Positions 61,454 through 64,000 of a stretch of DNA of 64,000 nt are shown piece after piece (position 1 is the first letter of the stretch; each line of letters opens with the position of its first letter). The position numbers were made by a program, and so were the translations under genes. The stretch is taken from contig NZ_FZOG01000008.1 in assembly GCF_900188155.1 (NCBI RefSeq), forward strand, positions 94,025 through 158,024, in the 5' to 3' direction. Under the pieces are notes generated by a model. The model was given only the letters and a program-made list of their open reading frames with translations, made no database searches and was not told where the DNA came from. The stretch is from Pseudomonas segetis. GTDB taxonomy: Bacteria; Pseudomonadota; Gammaproteobacteria; Pseudomonadales; Pseudomonadaceae.

Positions 61454-61512
61454 GAAAAAGCACAACCAAAAGAGCATAATTAAAAGTTTGAATTCAAAAC
61501 AGCTGTCGCCTC

Positions 61513-61668
61513 ATGACGAGCAATAGCGACCCTCGAAACACCCCCGAAAACCAACCTAACAATCCGAATACAACCTACATTACCAACAGAAAAATCCTAC
61601 ACAAAGCTGGAGAAATGCTGATTGAAGCCCTTTCCTATCAAGCATACTGTAGCGCTTGTCAAAGCTAA
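61513..61668 (+). CDS. Possible 51-residue protein downstream of the Anr-like promoter
   Basis: An ATG at 61513 opens a 51-codon frame ending in TAA at 61666-61668. The product is polar and asparagine-rich at first (MTSNSDPRNTPENQPNNPNT), then has an amphipathic helix (KILHKAGEMLIEALSYQAY) and ends in Cys-x-x-Cys (CSACQS). There is no good ribosome-binding site, so it may not be translated. A weak 7-bp hairpin follows at 61713-61733. No family is recognised. Confidence 0.3.
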   Translation: MTSNSDPRNTPENQPNNPNTTYITNRKILHKAGEMLIEALSYQAYCSACQS

Positions 61669-62067
61669 CCTGACCGTTCAGTCAGGCATTGACTTACTAA
61701 GTTCCCATATAAAAGCCAGCAACTTTCTGGCTTGGTAATTTGATCACACGCATTATTAAGTATGCCAAACGGCTTTAACAGAGCCCTGACCACGAATAAA
61801 CAAGCGCAAAAACTTCTAATAATAACTTCATGCAACCAACTGCTCCCTTACAGGGCTATGCAGTTGGCAGCTGAGTTGCGCTCGTTTAATCACGGGTGAA
61901 AACCGGATAGTTGTCGACAAATAATAATCAATCGACACTCAAGTACATCCATCCAAATTCTCTATCACCTCAACCAACAGGCGATGCAGTACTTCTGCGC
62001 CCGTTATTTAAAACGCGCTTTATCTCGCGATAAAGAATGCGTACTAAGTGCGCGAAATGGAGCAACA
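61669..62067. promoter_or_regulatory. Leader and promoter region of the autotransporter gene
   Basis: This 400-base region has an inverted repeat TGTCGA / TCGACA across 14 bases (61912-61937) and a perfect 18-bp palindrome CTTTATC-TCGC-GATAAAG (62018-62035) only 32 bases before the start codon. The palindrome could be an operator or an RNA hairpin near the ribosome-binding site (GGAG at 62059-62062). No clear -35/-10 pair was found. Confidence 0.45.
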
Positions 62068-64000
62068 ATGAACAAGATATACAACATCATTTGGAACCGT
62101 AAACTTGGCCGACATGTCGTGGCATCCGAACACGCCACCCGCCGTAGCAAATCCAAGACCGTGCGTGCAGCAGGCATCGCACTGAGTTGCCTGCTGACTG
62201 GGCCAGCACTGACCTTGCTCTCGATGCCAGCCTCCGCCTATGTGGCAGGCAACGGTGCGGTTCAGGGTGCCCCTGGAAATACCGTTGTAGGTGATGGCGC
62301 GACAGGTACTGTTGTCTGCAAGAATACCCTAAATGCCGGCCCTGGCCCCGATGGTTCGCCATCACCACTGGGCGACTGCTTGAATTCCACGGTGGTAGGC
62401 ACTAATGCATTGGCGGACGGAGGCGCCACAACAGCTGTGGGCGAACAGGCAAATGCCAATGGCCAAGCAGCAACAGCTATCGGAGCTGTATCCCAATCTA
62501 GTCAATTTTCGACTGCTGTTGGCGCTGATGCCGTTGCCACCGGAGGCTGGGCCGTCGCGATGGGCCAAGGTGCCCACGCAACCGGTGTCGACTCCACCGC
62601 TGTTGGCACCAATGCCTGGGCAACGGCTGCACGTTCTGCTGCAATTGGCAGTGGAGCACATGCGACCGCTGATGACGCTATGGCAATTGGTCGGGTAGCA
62701 GTAGCTTCTGGCCTGGGTTCATTTGCCTTGGGTACTGGGACTGAGACAACAGGCATAAGGGCGACAGGTATCGGCAACAATGCCGTAGCCTCAGGTGTCG
62801 ACAGCATTGCATTGGGAACACAAACCAACGCCAGTGCCCTAGAGACTATAGCGGCTGGCCGTGCAGCGGAAGCGCATACGGAATACTCCATTGTTATGGG
62901 TTCTGAGGCCGGGATGGATAGTACCGATACCGGCCCACAAGCCATTTATATTGGCAAGGGCGCAGGCAGCAAAACAGTCGGTACAGGAACCACCGGCGGC
63001 AACGTGGGCATAGGCTCATACGCACTAGTAGGCTCGGAAGCCAGCCGTTCTGTAGCGCTGGGTTATGGCGCGGGACAATACACCTCAGGTTCTCAGAATG
63101 TTTTCATTGGCAGTGGTTCGGTACTGACGGGAACGGGCACAGGTGCAAACACTGTAGGACAACAAAACATTGCCATCGGTAGCTCTTTGACCGGGATGAA
63201 TGTCACTGGAGATAACAATATTGCCTTCGGCACAGGCGCCGGTAGCGATGTTACTGCAAGCAATACAATCGCCATTGGCACGTCCAGTTCTGCCAGTCTG
63301 GCAGATGGTGTGGCACTGGGCAGCAACTCTGTTGCCAACACCGCTGGCGGTATCGCTGGTTATATGCCAGGCAGCGCAGATGCTGCCCATATGGCTGCCA
63401 TCACCGCTACAACCAGCACCCTGGCTGCGGTCAGCGTGGGTGATGCCACCACCGGTCAGTTCCGCCAGATCACTGGCGTGGCGGCTGGTACCGAAGACAG
63501 CGATGCGGTAAACGTAGCTCAGCTTGATGCAGTATCAGCAGCCGCCGATGCAGCCGGTCAGGGCTGGAACATCAGCGCCCAAGGAGCCAACAGCACCAAC
63601 GTGGCGCCGGGTGAGAGCGTTGACCTGGCCAATACCGATGGCAACATCGCGGTCAGCAAAACGGTGGACAGCGACAACGTCAACTTCGACCTGGCCTCGG
63701 ACATCAACATCGACAATAGCGTGACCATCGGTGATACCGTCATCAATGGCGACAGCGTCACCACCAACAACCTGACAGTCAACGGCGATACCAAGCTGGG
63801 TGACAACTTCTATATCGACAATAGCGGCGCCCACTACGACGGCCCGATCACCGAAGGCGACAACATCGTCAACAAGGACTATGTCGATAACAGCATTACA
63901 GAGAACAAGACCCACTACTACAGCGTCAACGACAACGGCGTGCAGGGTGCTAACTACGACAACGATGGCGCAACCGGCATCAATGCCTTGGCAGCGGGTG
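62068..64000 (+). CDS. Trimeric autotransporter adhesin (YadA-like), N-terminal part, cut by window edge
   Basis: The frame from the ATG at 62068 stays open for 644 codons to the window end. The first ~25 residues, MNKIYNIIWNRKLGRHVVAS onward, form the extended signal peptide region typical of large type V secreted proteins, followed by a hydrophobic core (~33-50) and cleavage near PASA-YVAGN. Residues ~60-440 are YadA-type head repeats of about 14 residues with 'A.G..S.A.G' and 'AIG' cores (for example 'QAATAIGAVSQ', 'DSTAVGTNAWATA', 'NNIAFGTGAGS'). A neck motif 'FRQITGVAAGTEDSDAVNVA' near 470-490 leads into a stalk, and 'HYYSVNDNGVQGANYDNDGA' marks the first of the long stalk repeats. The C-terminal membrane anchor is outside the window. 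It mediates attachment or biofilm formation. Confidence 0.92.
   Translation, partial: MNKIYNIIWNRKLGRHVVASEHATRRSKSKTVRAAGIALSCLLTGPALTLLSMPASAYVAGNGAVQGAPGNTVVGDGATGTVVCKNTLNAGPGPDGSPSPLGDCLNSTVVGTNALADGGATTAVGEQANANGQAATAIGAVSQSSQFSTAVGADAVATGGWAVAMGQGAHATGVDSTAVGTNAWATAARSAAIGSGAHATADDAMAIGRVAVASGLGSFALGTGTETTGIRATGIGNNAVASGVDSIALGTQTNASALETIAAGRAAEAHTEYSIVMGSEAGMDSTDTGPQAIYIGKGAGSKTVGTGTTGGNVGIGSYALVGSEASRSVALGYGAGQYTSGSQNVFIGSGSVLTGTGTGANTVGQQNIAIGSSLTGMNVTGDNNIAFGTGAGSDVTASNTIAIGTSSSASLADGVALGSNSVANTAGGIAGYMPGSADAAHMAAITATTSTLAAVSVGDATTGQFRQITGVAAGTEDSDAVNVAQLDAVSAAADAAGQGWNISAQGANSTNVAPGESVDLANTDGNIAVSKTVDSDNVNFDLASDINIDNSVTIGDTVINGDSVTTNNLTVNGDTKLGDNFYIDNSGAHYDGPITEGDNIVNKDYVDNSITENKTHYYSVNDNGVQGANYDNDGATGINALAAG

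Larger units (their letters stand above)
61131..61512. other. AT-rich regulatory region with Fur-like and Anr-like boxes
   Basis: This part is visibly richer in A and T than all other parts of the window. It holds an inverted repeat AATCTGA / TCAGATT at 61267-61289, a Fur-like box at 61364, an Anr-like box at 61440 and a -10 hexamer CATAAT at 61475-61480. No long reading frame fits. Confidence 0.5.

Overview
The window reads as a chromosomal segment of a gamma-proteobacterium of the genus Pseudomonas. Evidence from the sequence includes a bioBFHCD operon with bioH, a rimB-rimK pair, an AmgRS-type OmpR/EnvZ pair next to tex, malate synthase G, several 'PDYKAPLRD' long acyl-CoA dehydrogenases and an Rsm-type small RNA. 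From memory of P. aeruginosa PAO1, two conserved blocks can be recognised: pckA to gshA (PA5192-PA5203 order) and acyl-CoA dehydrogenase-bio-comF-modE-srkA-rarD-gcvR-GNAT-glcB (PA0506 down to PA0482). No rRNA, tRNA, CRISPR array, insertion sequence or prophage was found.

Layout. 1-2.3 kb: end of a sulfatase and a periplasmic DUF1254/DUF1214 protein. 2.7-9.4 kb: a leftward four-gene envelope operon (DUF1302 barrel, DUF1329, YCF48-like, MMPL/RND exporter). 9.8-13.6 kb: an AraC-family regulator with an SDR oxidoreductase, a zinc alcohol dehydrogenase and a previously uncalled 44-residue secreted peptide. A repeated operator (ATGnCAA, 14-bp gap, A(T/A)GACAA; 21-bp repeat) precedes three of these units and weakly a fourth, so this is proposed as one regulon. 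13.7-15.8 kb: an RNA methyltransferase-like gene and a diguanylate cyclase. 16-18.9 kb: a TRAP transporter (dctP, dctQ, dctM). 19.2-24 kb: a sigma54 enhancer-binding protein, two 18-bp palindromes, a sigma54 promoter, then a GntP-type permease and a one-chain CoA transferase. 24.2-26.6 kb: small membrane and hypothetical genes, an FMN reductase, a GGA-rich Rsm-type small RNA with a GacA-like box, and a secreted endonuclease I.

26.7-42.6 kb: two acyl-CoA dehydrogenases, pckA, hslO, hslR, rimB-rimK, envZ/ompR, tex-thioesterase, gshA and an Rmf-like gene. 42.6-43.4 kb: an orphan hcp gene with its own sigma54 promoter and three 20-bp upstream repeats. 43.6-50.7 kb: a third acyl-CoA dehydrogenase under tandem PsrA-like boxes, a small flagellar-rod-like gene and the biotin operon. 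50.8-60.7 kb: comF, a ModE-like regulator, phoX, srkA, rarD, a GcvR-like ACT protein, a GNAT acetyltransferase and glcB, with DnaA boxes and two copies of a small inverted-repeat element. 60.8-62 kb: a 1.3-kb AT-rich region with Fur-like and Anr-like boxes and a possible 51-codon gene, leading into a trimeric autotransporter adhesin that runs off the right edge.

Most genes are ordinary core metabolism. The items most worth following are the AraC operator set with its small secreted peptide, the orphan sigma54-driven hcp, the Rsm RNA, and the inverted-repeat element family. Motif and family calls were made by eye, without database searches; gene names rest on recognised motifs and remembered gene order.
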